Positions 55,628 to 63,501 of a stretch of DNA of 64,000 nt are shown in pieces. Source of the stretch: Chloroflexales bacterium ZM16-3. Its GTDB lineage: Bacteria > Chloroflexota > Chloroflexia > Chloroflexales > Chloroflexaceae. The DNA lies in assembly GCA_004138175.2 (NCBI GenBank), contig RYFE02000018.1, positions 1-64,000 of the forward strand. The letters are read 5' to 3'. The notes under the pieces are model-generated. The model did no database searches. It worked only from the letters and a program-made list of their open reading frames with translations, and was not told the DNA's origin. The translations under genes were made by a program, and so were the position numbers. Position 1 is the stretch's first letter; each line of letters begins with the position of its first letter.

Positions 55628-57272
55628 GTGAACGACGACCCCGCCGCCCATCTCGTTGTCCTGCGCGCCCGGCGCGATACGACAACCGACCCGGCGCTGT
55701 GTGCCGCCCTTGATCTGGCGATTGCTGCGCTGGAGGCCACCATCGTATCGGCGCGTGACATCGCCACCGGCGGCGGCGACTACGCCGAGGGCACGGTTGA
55801 TAAGCGCAATGGCGCGTTCCTCGGGCCGGTGGCTGGGCCGCTGCATCAGCACTTCTACTCCCCCGGCGCGGCACCCGCCGGTACGCCCGCTCCGCCCCCG
55901 GCGTTTGTCGCCGCCGAGGTGAGCCAGCTTCGCCAGCAGGCGCTGTTTGCCTACCACTCGCGGGACTGGGTGACGGCGGCGGATCTGCTGGCGCGGCTGC
56001 TTGAGCGCGACCCCGCCGATACCGCTGCGGTCGGCTGGCTCGACGAAGCCCGCCGCAACCTGCGCCTGCACGACCGCTATGCGGTCGCGCGGCGGCTGCG
56101 CCAGGCCGACGAGTGGCAAGCCACGCTTAGTACGCTCGACGAGCTCGCCGCCGCGCAGCCAGCCTACCCCGACCCCGACGGGCTGCGGGCCTGGGTCGAG
56201 GCCGAGCGCTTGCGAGCGCTCTGGGAGCCGCGCTTTGGCCCGGCCTACGCCCAGGTTGCCGGCGGGCACTACGCCGAGGCGCTGCGTGTGCTTACCGCGC
56301 ACCTGGCGGCGAACCATGCCGACCAGGCCGCGCTGCGTGCGACGGCGCACATGATCGAGGATACCACCCTCGCCATCCCCGCCCGCGAGCGCGTGGCCTG
56401 TGGCGCGATCCTGGCCTGCTACAGCGACCCGCGGCGGCAGCTTTGTTGTTGGGTTCAGCGCAGCGGAGATAGCAAAACTTCCGAAGTACGAGCAACAGTA
56501 CTTCTCAAACACCAAGAACGAACGTGCGCTGACCATCCCCGCCTTCGATCTGGCCCGCTACCCGGTCACGAATGCCCAGTATGCGCTGTTTATGAAGGCC
56601 GCTGGCTACGATCCAAGCAAGCCCTGGTGGGACGACGCGTCCCGCGCATGGCTGGCCCGCGACGATGCGGCCACTAAGGGGCTGGAGGCTTGGCAGCGCC
56701 GGGACTTCAAAGATAGGCCCGAGTTCTGGGATGACCCGACCTTCGGGATTGCGCACCCAAACCACCCAGTGGTGGGGGTCAACTGGTACGAGGCGATGGC
56801 CTTCTGCCGCTGGCTGAGCGAGACACCCGAGTATAACCCGGAGGGATTCACCTACGCGCTGCCCAGCGAGGCCGAGTGGGAGTGCGCGGCGCGTGGTCTG
56901 CAACGGCGCATGTATCCCTGGGGAAATGACGAGCTAGACAGCGAGCGGGGCAGCTACGGTCAGACCTACGGTGTTACCACGCTGGCGGTGGGCTGCTTCC
57001 CGCGCGGGGCCACGCCGGAGGGGGTGCTTGATCTGGCGGGGAATGTCTGGGAGTGGACGCGCAGCGCGTATCAGCCCTACCCCTACGACCCGGCCGACGG
57101 GCGCGAGCGCGGCAGCGACCCGGCGGGAAAACGCTTTACACTTCGCGGCGGCTCGTGGTTTGATCGGACGATCGTCCTGCGCGGTTCCTCCCGCGGTCGA
57201 AATTCGCCCGACAACCACAATCAGAATGTTGGTTTTCGGCTTCTCCGGCGCCCTCCTAGTGCAAAGAATTAA
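55628..57272 (+). pseudogene. N-terminal-module + TPR-like + FGE-sulfatase (SUMF1) protein, frameshifted
   Basis: Two reading frames make one protein. Frame 1 (GTG 55628 to about 56430): a 37-residue helical module (MNDDPAAHLVVLRARRDTTTD-ALCAALDLAIAALEA), GGGDYAEGTVDKRNGAF, a Pro linker and TPR-like helices, ending RVACGAILACYSDPR. Frame 2 (about 56433-57272) resumes GSFVVGFSAAEIAKLPKYEQQYF and the FGE-sulfatase domain (FDLARYPVTNAQYALFMKAAGYD, ALPSEAEWECAARG, GNVWEWTRSAY, TLRGGSW). The join near DPRR/GSF lacks the usual short PGVGL-DIxWVEVPxG stretch, so a small deletion shifted the frame, or the assembly has an error there. The end (SSRGRNSPDNHNQNVGFRLL) resembles variable regions of diversity-generating retroelement targets. 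Confidence 0.75.
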
Positions 57273-57333
57273 TTACGTGTCCTGCGTCCTGTGTCCCGGC
57301 GTCAGTAGAGCCATGTCGCTGCGGCAAGCTCGG

Positions 57334-57427
57334 AATCACTGAGGCACTGAGATGATGAGACACTGAGGGTATGAACCGCCTCAGTGATTCAGTGATTCAG
57401 TGATTCAGTGATTCAGTGATTCAGTGC
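57334..57427. repeat. Inverted cluster of CACTGAGG / GATTCAGT octamers
   Basis: TCACTGAGGCACTGAGATGATG then CCGCCTCAGTGATTCAGTGA (cited in part) with about five tandem TTCAGTGA copies. The arms are inverted to each other. Confidence 0.8.
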
Positions 57428-57493
57428 TTCGCACCCTCCGCCCCTGCCTGATCGGTGTACTTAGGGAAGCATCGATAGCGCAGGAGTGCCATT

Positions 57494-57892
57494 ATGACTG
57501 GAGCCACAGATCTCCCCTTTGTTGACCCGGCCTACCCGTCCTCCGAGACGACCGGGCAGATCATCGCGGCGGCGCTCGCCGTGCATCGCACGCTGGGTCC
57601 GGGCTTCGAGGAGGTGTTTTACCAGCGTGCGCTCGCCATGGAGTTGCCGGGGTTCGGCCTGGAGTTCGCCCGCGAGGTCTGGATTGATGTGTGCTACAAG
57701 GGGCACATCCTCGGGCGTAAGCGGGTGGACTTTGTGATCGAGGATGTTATGTTGGAGATCAAGGCGCGCGGACAGCTTGAGCCGGTTCACCACGTTCAGG
57801 CGCTCTCCTACCTCAAGGCGTCCGGGTATAAGGTTGGGCTGCTGATCAACTTCGGCGCCGCGCGGCTTGAGATCAAGCGCCTGGCGAATTGA
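57494..57892 (+). CDS. GxxExxY-family protein (PD-(D/E)XK-like)
   Basis: 132 residues. The signature GFEEVFY (GPGFEEVFYQRALAMEL, residues about 35-51) is the motif after which the family is named. DFVIEDVMLEIKARGQL then VHHVQALSYLKASGYKVGLLINFG follows the (D/E)-x-K nuclease-like core (the D of VDFVIED and ExK of EIKARG). Members are small and often lie in accessory DNA; biochemical function is unknown. It sits between inverted octamer clusters, so it is transcribed apart from its neighbours. Confidence 0.85.
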   Translation: MTGATDLPFVDPAYPSSETTGQIIAAALAVHRTLGPGFEEVFYQRALAMELPGFGLEFAREVWIDVCYKGHILGRKRVDFVIEDVMLEIKARGQLEPVHHVQALSYLKASGYKVGLLINFGAARLEIKRLAN

Positions 57893-58002
57893 GCATCACT
57901 GAGGCACTGAGGCACTGAGGCACTGAGGGGGTGAGGGAGTGAATATCCTCAGTGCCTCAGTGCCTCAGTGCCTCAGTGCCTCAGTGCCTCAGTGCCTCAG
58001 TG
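57893..58002. repeat. Inverted octamer cluster (TGAGGCAC) abutting a promoter
   Basis: Four TGAGGCAC copies (57896-57928) face about seven CAGTGCCT copies (57953-58002) over a short loop. The right arm runs straight into TGCTATACT, so it occupies the -35 region of the next gene. Number of units could set expression. Confidence 0.85.
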
Positions 58003-58003
58003 C

Positions 58004-58066
58004 TATACTGTGATGGCGCACCCCGTAACGCACCGCCATTCTACCTGCATCTGCGGAGATCTCCCT
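58004..58066 (+). promoter_or_regulatory. Extended -10 and conserved leader of the 58067 gene
   Basis: TGCTATACT with TATACT at 58004-58009, then a leader with CACCGCCATTCTACCTGCAT and CTGCGGAGATCTCC that matches the leader before 55628. GGAG lies about 9 bases before the ATG. Confidence 0.6.
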
Positions 58067-58804
58067 ATGAACGATAACCCCGCCGCCCAGCTCGCCCTCC
58101 TGCGCGCCCGGCGCGCCGCGACGACCGACTCGGCGCTGTGTGCCGCTCTCGATGCGGCGATTGCCGCGCTGGAGGCTGCCATGTCACGCGGCAGCGCTGC
58201 TGGCAGCGGCATCCACTTTGGCAGCGGCGGCCAGTTTGGCGATGTGAGCATCGGCGATGTGGCCGGTAGAGATATCATCAAGGGCGACCGGATTACCACT
58301 GGCGATATCACCGGGAGCAGCGGGGTCGCTATCGGGCGCGGTGCGCAGAGCAGCGTGCGCACTGTCCATACCGGCGGCGGCGACTACGCCGAGGGCAGCA
58401 TCGACAAGCGAAAGGGCACCTTTGTGAGCGGCGACCAGTTCACCATGTCCGGCAACTTCAGCGGCGCGATCCTGAACATTAAGTCCACGCTGAGCAATGT
58501 CACCCAGAGCATCGGCGCATCATCGAACGGCGATACGGCGGCGAAGGCGCAGCTCCAGGAGCTGATCGCGCAGCTCGGCGCGGAGCTAGAGAAGACGCCC
58601 AAGGACTCCGAGGGCGATGCTGAGGCTGTGGCTGAGACGGCCAAGCATGCGGTGGAGCAGGCGACGAAGGCCAAGCCGAACAAGGCGCTGGTGCAGATCA
58701 GCGCTGAGGGGCTCAAGGCGGCGGCGCAGAACCTCGCCGCCGCGCTGCCTGCGGTGCTGCCGATCGCGACGAAGATCGCCGAGACAATTCAGCGATTCGT
58801 GTAG
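58067..58804 (+). CDS. Module-bearing protein with GD-rich repeat and helical C-terminus
   Basis: About 245 residues. Residues 1-38 (MNDNPAAQLALLRARRAATTD-ALCAALDAAIAALEA) repeat the module of the 55628 gene. A GD-rich stretch follows (GDVSIGDVAGRDIIKGDRITTGDITGSSGVAIGRGAQ), a pattern that precedes effector or signalling domains in many Chloroflexota and cyanobacterial proteins, then GGGDYAEGSIDKRKGTF, again shared. The end is a helical domain with an amphipathic segment (LQELIAQLGAELEKTP, GLKAAAQNLAAALPAVLPIATKIAETI). No enzyme motif is seen; an adaptor or membrane-acting role is a guess. Start ATG 58067 is chosen over an ATG inside the octamer repeat. Confidence 0.7.
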   Translation: MNDNPAAQLALLRARRAATTDSALCAALDAAIAALEAAMSRGSAAGSGIHFGSGGQFGDVSIGDVAGRDIIKGDRITTGDITGSSGVAIGRGAQSSVRTVHTGGGDYAEGSIDKRKGTFVSGDQFTMSGNFSGAILNIKSTLSNVTQSIGASSNGDTAAKAQLQELIAQLGAELEKTPKDSEGDAEAVAETAKHAVEQATKAKPNKALVQISAEGLKAAAQNLAAALPAVLPIATKIAETIQRFV

Positions 58805-58829
58805 ATCTCGTGTCTTCGGCTATCGGTCA

Positions 58830-59990
58830 TCACGGCACTCCGAGCGTCGGCGTAGGCCCCGGCGTTGGCCGGAAGGTGTCGGCGGGGCGGGTGGTTGGCA
58901 TGCTGGTGAGCAGCGCGCCGACGAGGATTGTGGCGGCCAGCAGCCCGACGCCTACAATGATCGGCCATGGCCGTAGGGCTTGGCGGCTCGTCTGTGCCTG
59001 GGGGCGGACGGCGGCGGACGGCTGTGTGCTCATGGTCGCCGGTCGCTCGGGCGCGGGGCTGTAGCGCGGCCGCTGGGCCTGCGGGCGGGCGTGGGCCTGC
59101 GGGAATCTCGCGGCCACCTCCTCTAGGCTAGCCACCCGCCGCGTGGTGGTCGGGTGGGTCGGCTGCTCGTACCAGGGGATCACCATATCGTTCAGCACCT
59201 CGGTCTCGAAGAAGTCGAGCAGATCGTAGGCGTAGCCGAGCTGGCCGGCGAAGGCGTCGGCGGCGAACTCGCGCTCGATGAAGTAGGAGCGCCAGATCGA
59301 GCCGAGCAGCGCCGGGCCGACCCCGCCGACCGCGAAGATGATCAGCATGCGCGTGATCTGGAGGCTGATCCCAAAAAGCGGGCTGGCCAGCCCGCTCAGG
59401 TTGATCCGCAAGAAGGCGAAGACGACGACAAGGAACGCGATCATCACGGTCGAGACCCCGTAGGCCACCCAGCGCAGCAGACCGATCAGCAGGTAGGCGA
59501 TGAAGAATCCGCCGGGGATGGTCAGGGCGCGGATGCCCAGCAGCAGCCTGCCGTCCATGCTGTTGAAGTGGCCGAGCTCGTGGGCCACCACGCCGGTCAG
59601 GTAGCGGCTGGCGAACAGCTGGCGGTAGATGTACATCGTCCGCCCAGAGATGGCCGCGTTGAGTCCCTCGTCGTCTATGGCGAAGACGTGTTTGGGGAAG
59701 TGTACGCCCCTGGCCCGGATCTGGGCTACGGCCACATCAAGCTGCCCCTGTTCGGTCTTGCTCAGCGGGCGACCGCCCAGGTTGCGGCGCACCAGGATGT
59801 GCCCGCTGGGGATGCCGGCCACGACAAGCAGCGAGTAGATGATCGGCCCGAACCCGGCGATCACCCCTGCGACGATGCCCGCCGTGCCCCCGGCGAACAG
59901 GCTCACCAGCCCGCTTACGATCCCGAAGCGTATGGCCACGCTGATCGCCTCAAGTAGCAGCGTGACGATGTAGAGTACGATCCCGGCCAT
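58830..59990 (-). CDS. M48-family (HtpX-like) membrane metallopeptidase
   Basis: 386 residues. Zinc motif HELGH (GVVAHELGHFNSMDGRLLLGI) and a downstream Glu segment (YFIEREFAADAFAGQLGYAYD) are those of M48 peptidases. Two N-terminal helices (GIVLYIVTLLLEAISVAI and GTAGIVAGVIAGFGPIIYSLLVVAG), two to three central helices, a Pro/Gln-rich linker and one C-terminal helix (PWPIIVGVGLLAATILVGALL) place it in the membrane. HtpX-like proteases degrade damaged membrane proteins. The C-terminal anchor beyond the usual end is unusual. It converges on the module-bearing gene. Confidence 0.85.
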   Translation of the reverse strand: MAGIVLYIVTLLLEAISVAIRFGIVSGLVSLFAGGTAGIVAGVIAGFGPIIYSLLVVAGIPSGHILVRRNLGGRPLSKTEQGQLDVAVAQIRARGVHFPKHVFAIDDEGLNAAISGRTMYIYRQLFASRYLTGVVAHELGHFNSMDGRLLLGIRALTIPGGFFIAYLLIGLLRWVAYGVSTVMIAFLVVVFAFLRINLSGLASPLFGISLQITRMLIIFAVGGVGPALLGSIWRSYFIEREFAADAFAGQLGYAYDLLDFFETEVLNDMVIPWYEQPTHPTTTRRVASLEEVAARFPQAHARPQAQRPRYSPAPERPATMSTQPSAAVRPQAQTSRQALRPWPIIVGVGLLAATILVGALLTSMPTTRPADTFRPTPGPTPTLGVP

Positions 59991-60100
59991 CGCGACCCCT
60001 TTGACGGCGGTGATACATAGAGCGCCTGCGTATTATAGATCGTCGGAGGGTTTGGAGCACCAAAGACACGAAGCTGTGCGGAAGACGCGAACGTGAATGA

Positions 60101-60135
60101 GGAGACTCTGCATTTTGCATTCTGCATTTTGCACT
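60101..60135. repeat. TGCATTY heptamer repeat
   Basis: Four copies of TGCATTT/TGCATTC in tandem (TCTGCATTTTGCATTCTGCA and on) run to the 3' end of the MFS gene. Confidence 0.75.
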
Positions 60136-61382
60136 CACTCACCCCATCTGACGAAGATCAGGTAGTTTGCGAGGGCGGCCAGGCAGTAGCAGGCGGCGGT
60201 GGCGGCGAAGAGGGGCGCGAACCCGTAGGTGCGCTGAACCTCGGCGCTGATGGTGGGGGCGATGATATAGGCGGCTGAGTAGGCTCCGCCGATCAGGCCG
60301 ATCACCAGCGGCCGCGCGGCCTCGGGGGTCAGCTCCATCGCGTGGGCCTCGTAGAGTGGCGTGGCCATATTCATCAGGGCGCCGCGCATCACGGCCACGG
60401 CCGAGGCCACCCAGAGCGCGGGGGCTAGGCCGAGCAGCAGCAGGCAGGGGATGGCCAGGGCCTGGGTGATCACGAAGCTGCGGGGCTTGCCCAGGCGCGC
60501 TGAGATGCGCGGGGCGATCAGGCTGGCGGCCCCGGTGGCCACGCCTACCACGGCGAAGATCAGCCCGAGGGTCGCGTCGGGTGCGCCGTAGCGCTGGCGG
60601 AAGTAGAGGCTCAGGTAGGGGATGAGCAGGGCCGCGCCGCACGAGATCAGCAGCGGCGAGATCAGGAGGCGCAGGGTGCCCCACGGTCGGGCCAGCAGCG
60701 CCCGCAGCACATCCCTGGATGCCGCGCCGCCGCCCGCAGCCTCGCCCGCCCTCGGCGGCACGCGCAGGGCCAGCAGCGGCACCGCCGAGGCGAGCACCAC
60801 CACGGATGAGATCGCGAAGGTGGCCCGGTAGGCCCCCGCGCTCTGCGGGGCGATCTCCAGCAGGCGTGCGGCCAGGCCAGGCATCAGCCCGCCCACCAGG
60901 CTGCCCAGCCCCGCCACGCCGATGCTCAGCCCGAAGCTTGCGCTGAAGAGCAGGTCGCGCCCGCGCTCATCGCTGGCCCGCATCATCAGCGGGGCGGCGC
61001 TCACCTGGAAGAGCGCCGCCGCCGGCCCGCCAAGGGCGGTTCCAAGCAGGATCGGCATCGGCTCCGGCCAGAGGGCCACGCTGAGCAGCGAGATGGCGGC
61101 CATGGCTGCCGCGAGGATCAGCGAGACCCGTAGCCCAGCGCGGGTCACTATCCACCAGATCGGCAGGCCGCACAGGACGCCGGCCAGCACTGGTGCGCTG
61201 TTCAGCAGGCCCAGCATCGAGCGCTCGCCCAGCAGCGGCAGCCGCAGCGTGCGCTCGCCGTAGCCGAGCGATACCAGGGCTAGGTTGAAGAAGATCCCGC
61301 TGATCGAGAGGCCGAAGGTGAGCAGGGCGACGTGGATGAGGTAGAGCCTGGCTGGCTGGCTAAAACTTGACATAATCAACAT
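60135..61382 (-). CDS. Major facilitator superfamily transporter
   Basis: About 415 residues, twelve hydrophobic helices in two six-helix halves split by a short cytoplasmic loop (RVPPRAGEAAGGGAASRDVLRALL). The likely start is ATG at 61382, which overlaps the beta-glucosidase stop as TAATG; a second ATG lies three codons further. Loop 2-3 contains GLPIWWIVTRAGLRVSLI, a weak form of the GxxxDRxGRR motif. With a GH1 beta-glucosidase directly upstream on the same strand, it probably imports a glucoside or sugar. Family secure, substrate open. Confidence 0.82.
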   Translation of the reverse strand: MLIMSSFSQPARLYLIHVALLTFGLSISGIFFNLALVSLGYGERTLRLPLLGERSMLGLLNSAPVLAGVLCGLPIWWIVTRAGLRVSLILAAAMAAISLLSVALWPEPMPILLGTALGGPAAALFQVSAAPLMMRASDERGRDLLFSASFGLSIGVAGLGSLVGGLMPGLAARLLEIAPQSAGAYRATFAISSVVVLASAVPLLALRVPPRAGEAAGGGAASRDVLRALLARPWGTLRLLISPLLISCGAALLIPYLSLYFRQRYGAPDATLGLIFAVVGVATGAASLIAPRISARLGKPRSFVITQALAIPCLLLLGLAPALWVASAVAVMRGALMNMATPLYEAHAMELTPEAARPLVIGLIGGAYSAAYIIAPTISAEVQRTYGFAPLFAATAACYCLAALANYLIFVRWGE

Positions 61383-62725
61383 TAGAGCCCGTTGCGAGCG
61401 ATCACCTCGCGGAAGAAGTGTGCGCTGGCCTTCCAGGTTCGCCGCTGCGTCGCGTAGTCCGTGTAGATCAGCCCGAAGCGCTTTGCGCAGCCCTGTGCCC
61501 ACTCAAAGTTGTCCATCAGCGTCCAGACGAAGTAGCCCCGCAGGTCGGCCCCGTCGTCGATCGCCCGCCGCGCCGCCGCGATATGCGTCCGCAGGTAGTC
61601 TACCCGCGCCGCGTCATCGATCTGCCCGTCTGGGCCAACCACATCATTGAATGCCGCGCCGTTCTCGGTGATGTAGAGCGGCAGGTCAGTGTACTCGTGG
61701 GCCTTGGCTAGGGAATCCACGATGCAGTCCGGGTAGATCTCCCAGCCCATCGCCGTGGTCGGGCCGCGCGGGTGTACCTGCCGCGCCCCGGCCAGCGGGT
61801 CGCGCCAGTTGGCCGCGTGGGTCAGCCGCGTGTAGGTGTTCACCCCCAGAAAGTCGATGGGGCGGCTGATCACCTCCATATCGCCGGGGCGCACGGGCGG
61901 GCGCATCAGGCGCCGCGCGAAGTGGCGCAGCATGTCCTCGGGGTAGCGCCCGCGAAAGAGCGGCTCCAGGAACATGCGGTTCATCGCCCCGTCGACCCGC
62001 CGGGCGGCGGCCACGTCGGCCGGTCGATCCGAGGCCGGGCGGTGCGGCCAGATTATCAGCACGATGCCGACCTGTGCGCCGGGCAGGCTCGCGGCGCAGA
62101 AGGCGTCTACCGCAAGGCCGTGCGAGAGCAGCAGGTGGTGGCCCGCAGGCAGAATGGCCCATGGGTTGCGCCGACCCGGCGCGTTCTCGCCGTTGCCGTA
62201 GCCGTAGAACGCCTGGATGAATGGCTCGTTGTGGGTTGCCCAGAGCGGCACCTCGTCGCCGAGGGCCTGGAACATAAAGCTGGCATACTCAGCGAAGCGC
62301 AGGGCCGTATCTCGTTCGGCCCAGCCGCCGCGATCCTCCAGTGCCTGCGGGAGATCCCAGTGGTAGAGCGTCGCCATTGGCACGATGCCTCTGTCGCGCA
62401 GGGCCGCCACCAGGCGTCGGTAGAAGTCGAGCCCGGCCTGGTTCGGTCGCCCGCCGCCGTTCGGGAAGATGCGCGGCCAGGCGATGCTGAAGCGGTAGGA
62501 TCCTAGCCCCAGCGCTGCCATATGCCCCACATCCTCCGCGTAGCGGTGGTAGTGGTCGCAGGCCACCTCGCCGGTGTCGCCCCCGGCGATTACCCCCGGC
62601 CGGCGCACGAAGCGATCCCAGATGCTCTCGCCCTTGCCGTCCGCGTCCCAGGCACCCTCGATCTGGTAGGCCGCTGTCGCTGCGCCCCAGAGGAAGCCAG
62701 GAGGAAAGCGCAGTTCGTCGCTCAT
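61382..62725 (-). CDS. GH1 beta-glucosidase
   Basis: About 447 residues. It begins LRFPPGFLWGAATAAYQIEGAWDADGKGESIWDRF, typical of GH1. Acid/base Glu is in WATHNEPFIQAFYGYG, and the nucleophile Glu in LYITENGAAFNDV; the end FVWTLMDNFEWAQGCAKRFGLIYTDY is family-typical. It hydrolyses beta-glucosides, cytoplasmic (no signal peptide). I choose the start MSDEL at 62725, as an earlier ATG (62761) overlaps a TATAAT box and would leave no leader. Translationally coupled to the MFS gene. Confidence 0.93.
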   Translation of the reverse strand: MSDELRFPPGFLWGAATAAYQIEGAWDADGKGESIWDRFVRRPGVIAGGDTGEVACDHYHRYAEDVGHMAALGLGSYRFSIAWPRIFPNGGGRPNQAGLDFYRRLVAALRDRGIVPMATLYHWDLPQALEDRGGWAERDTALRFAEYASFMFQALGDEVPLWATHNEPFIQAFYGYGNGENAPGRRNPWAILPAGHHLLLSHGLAVDAFCAASLPGAQVGIVLIIWPHRPASDRPADVAAARRVDGAMNRMFLEPLFRGRYPEDMLRHFARRLMRPPVRPGDMEVISRPIDFLGVNTYTRLTHAANWRDPLAGARQVHPRGPTTAMGWEIYPDCIVDSLAKAHEYTDLPLYITENGAAFNDVVGPDGQIDDAARVDYLRTHIAAARRAIDDGADLRGYFVWTLMDNFEWAQGCAKRFGLIYTDYATQRRTWKASAHFFREVIARNGL

Positions 62726-62759
62726 AGGTGCCCTTGGGCTGTGCAGTGTGTTGTCGGGC

Positions 62760-62765
62760 ATTATA
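62760..62765 (-). promoter_or_regulatory. Candidate -10 box for the beta-glucosidase operon
   Basis: On the minus strand GGCTATAATGCCC carries consensus TATAAT, 35 bp ahead of the chosen start codon. Confidence 0.5.
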
Positions 62766-62766
62766 G

Positions 62767-62806
62767 CCGATGGGGATGGGGATGGGGATGGGGATGGGGA
62801 TGGGGG
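62767..62806. repeat. GGGGAT hexanucleotide repeat
   Basis: About six GGGGAT copies in tandem, just upstream of the -10 of the beta-glucosidase gene. Confidence 0.85.
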
Positions 62807-62845
62807 ACAGTTCAGCTATTGCCTGTTGCCTGTCCCCCCCTTGTA

Positions 62846-63346
62846 CTACCGCAGCGACGCTCTGAGCCCGTTGATCAACTGCTGCGTCTCCTCCGGGGTC
62901 AGCTTCGCCTCGGGGTGGATGAGCAGGAAGTCTTTCGTTGGCATCTTGCCGCGCTGGATCTGCTCGGCGGACTCATCGCCGGCCTCGTCGCGCTCGCGCA
63001 CCTTGCTCCACTCCGAGAAGTTCATTTTCTCGCGGCCCTCGGTGACGTGGCGCGTCACCAGCCAGGAGACAGGGGCGACCTTGCTGTACCAGGGCCAGAC
63101 CGTCTCGTTGCTATGGCAGTCGAAGCAGGCCCGCACGGCCAGGGCGCGGGTCTGCGGGCTGTCCCATGCTGGCTCATCTAGGACGGGCGGGTTGTTCTGG
63201 AAGGCCCAGACGGGCACCAGTTGGATGAGGACGAAGAGGCCGATGACAGCGATGGCGATGTTGCGGGGGCGGAGCAGCGTGCGAAGGAGCGAGGGACGGG
63301 GTTCGGCGGTGCGTTTGCCGCTGGGCTGGTTGGCCGAGGTGCTCAA
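62846..63346 (-). CDS. Haem-binding-domain (CxxCH) membrane-anchored protein
   Basis: About 166 residues from a TTG start at 63346, chosen because GGAGG stands 9 bases before it; an upstream ATG at 63421 would add an unlikely 25 residues. One N-terminal membrane helix (NIAIAVIGLFVLIQLVPVWAF) precedes a haem-binding domain: VRACFDCHSNETVWPWYSKVAPVSWLVTRHVTEGREKMNFSEW. This is the DUF/PF14376-type 'Haem_bd' family, with a single CxxCH. The domain faces the outside. It probably carries or senses electrons; partners are not in the window. Confidence 0.82.
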   Translation of the reverse strand: MSTSANQPSGKRTAEPRPSLLRTLLRPRNIAIAVIGLFVLIQLVPVWAFQNNPPVLDEPAWDSPQTRALAVRACFDCHSNETVWPWYSKVAPVSWLVTRHVTEGREKMNFSEWSKVRERDEAGDESAEQIQRGKMPTKDFLLIHPEAKLTPEETQQLINGLRASLR

Positions 63347-63501
63347 GAGAAGGTTCCTCCAGATGCGGTGCGGTGTGAATGTGTGGGCCTGACCTTTTTG
63401 TGAATGATGCGGCACTATCATAGATCAGGAAGATTGGAAAGAGATGAGAAATCTCTAGGACACGTAGACACTGATCCGCAAGATTGAACCTCGTCTATGA
63501 C
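63347..63501. other. Gap between the haem-binding gene and repeat copy 7
   Basis: About 155 bp, fairly AT-rich. It must hold the promoter of the minus-strand haem-binding gene, but I see no clear -35/-10 pair. Confidence 0.4.

Noticed and set aside
55628-57272. Complete diversity-generating retroelement
   Set aside because: Only a target-like C-terminus is present; there is no reverse transcriptase and I found no template copy in the window.
57893-58002. Possible CRISPR array
   Set aside because: The octamers are contiguous with no unique spacers, and no cas gene is in the window.
57968-58066. Earlier ATG for the module-bearing protein
   Set aside because: It would translate the octamer repeat and the -10 box; the conserved module and the ribosome-binding site place the start at 58067.
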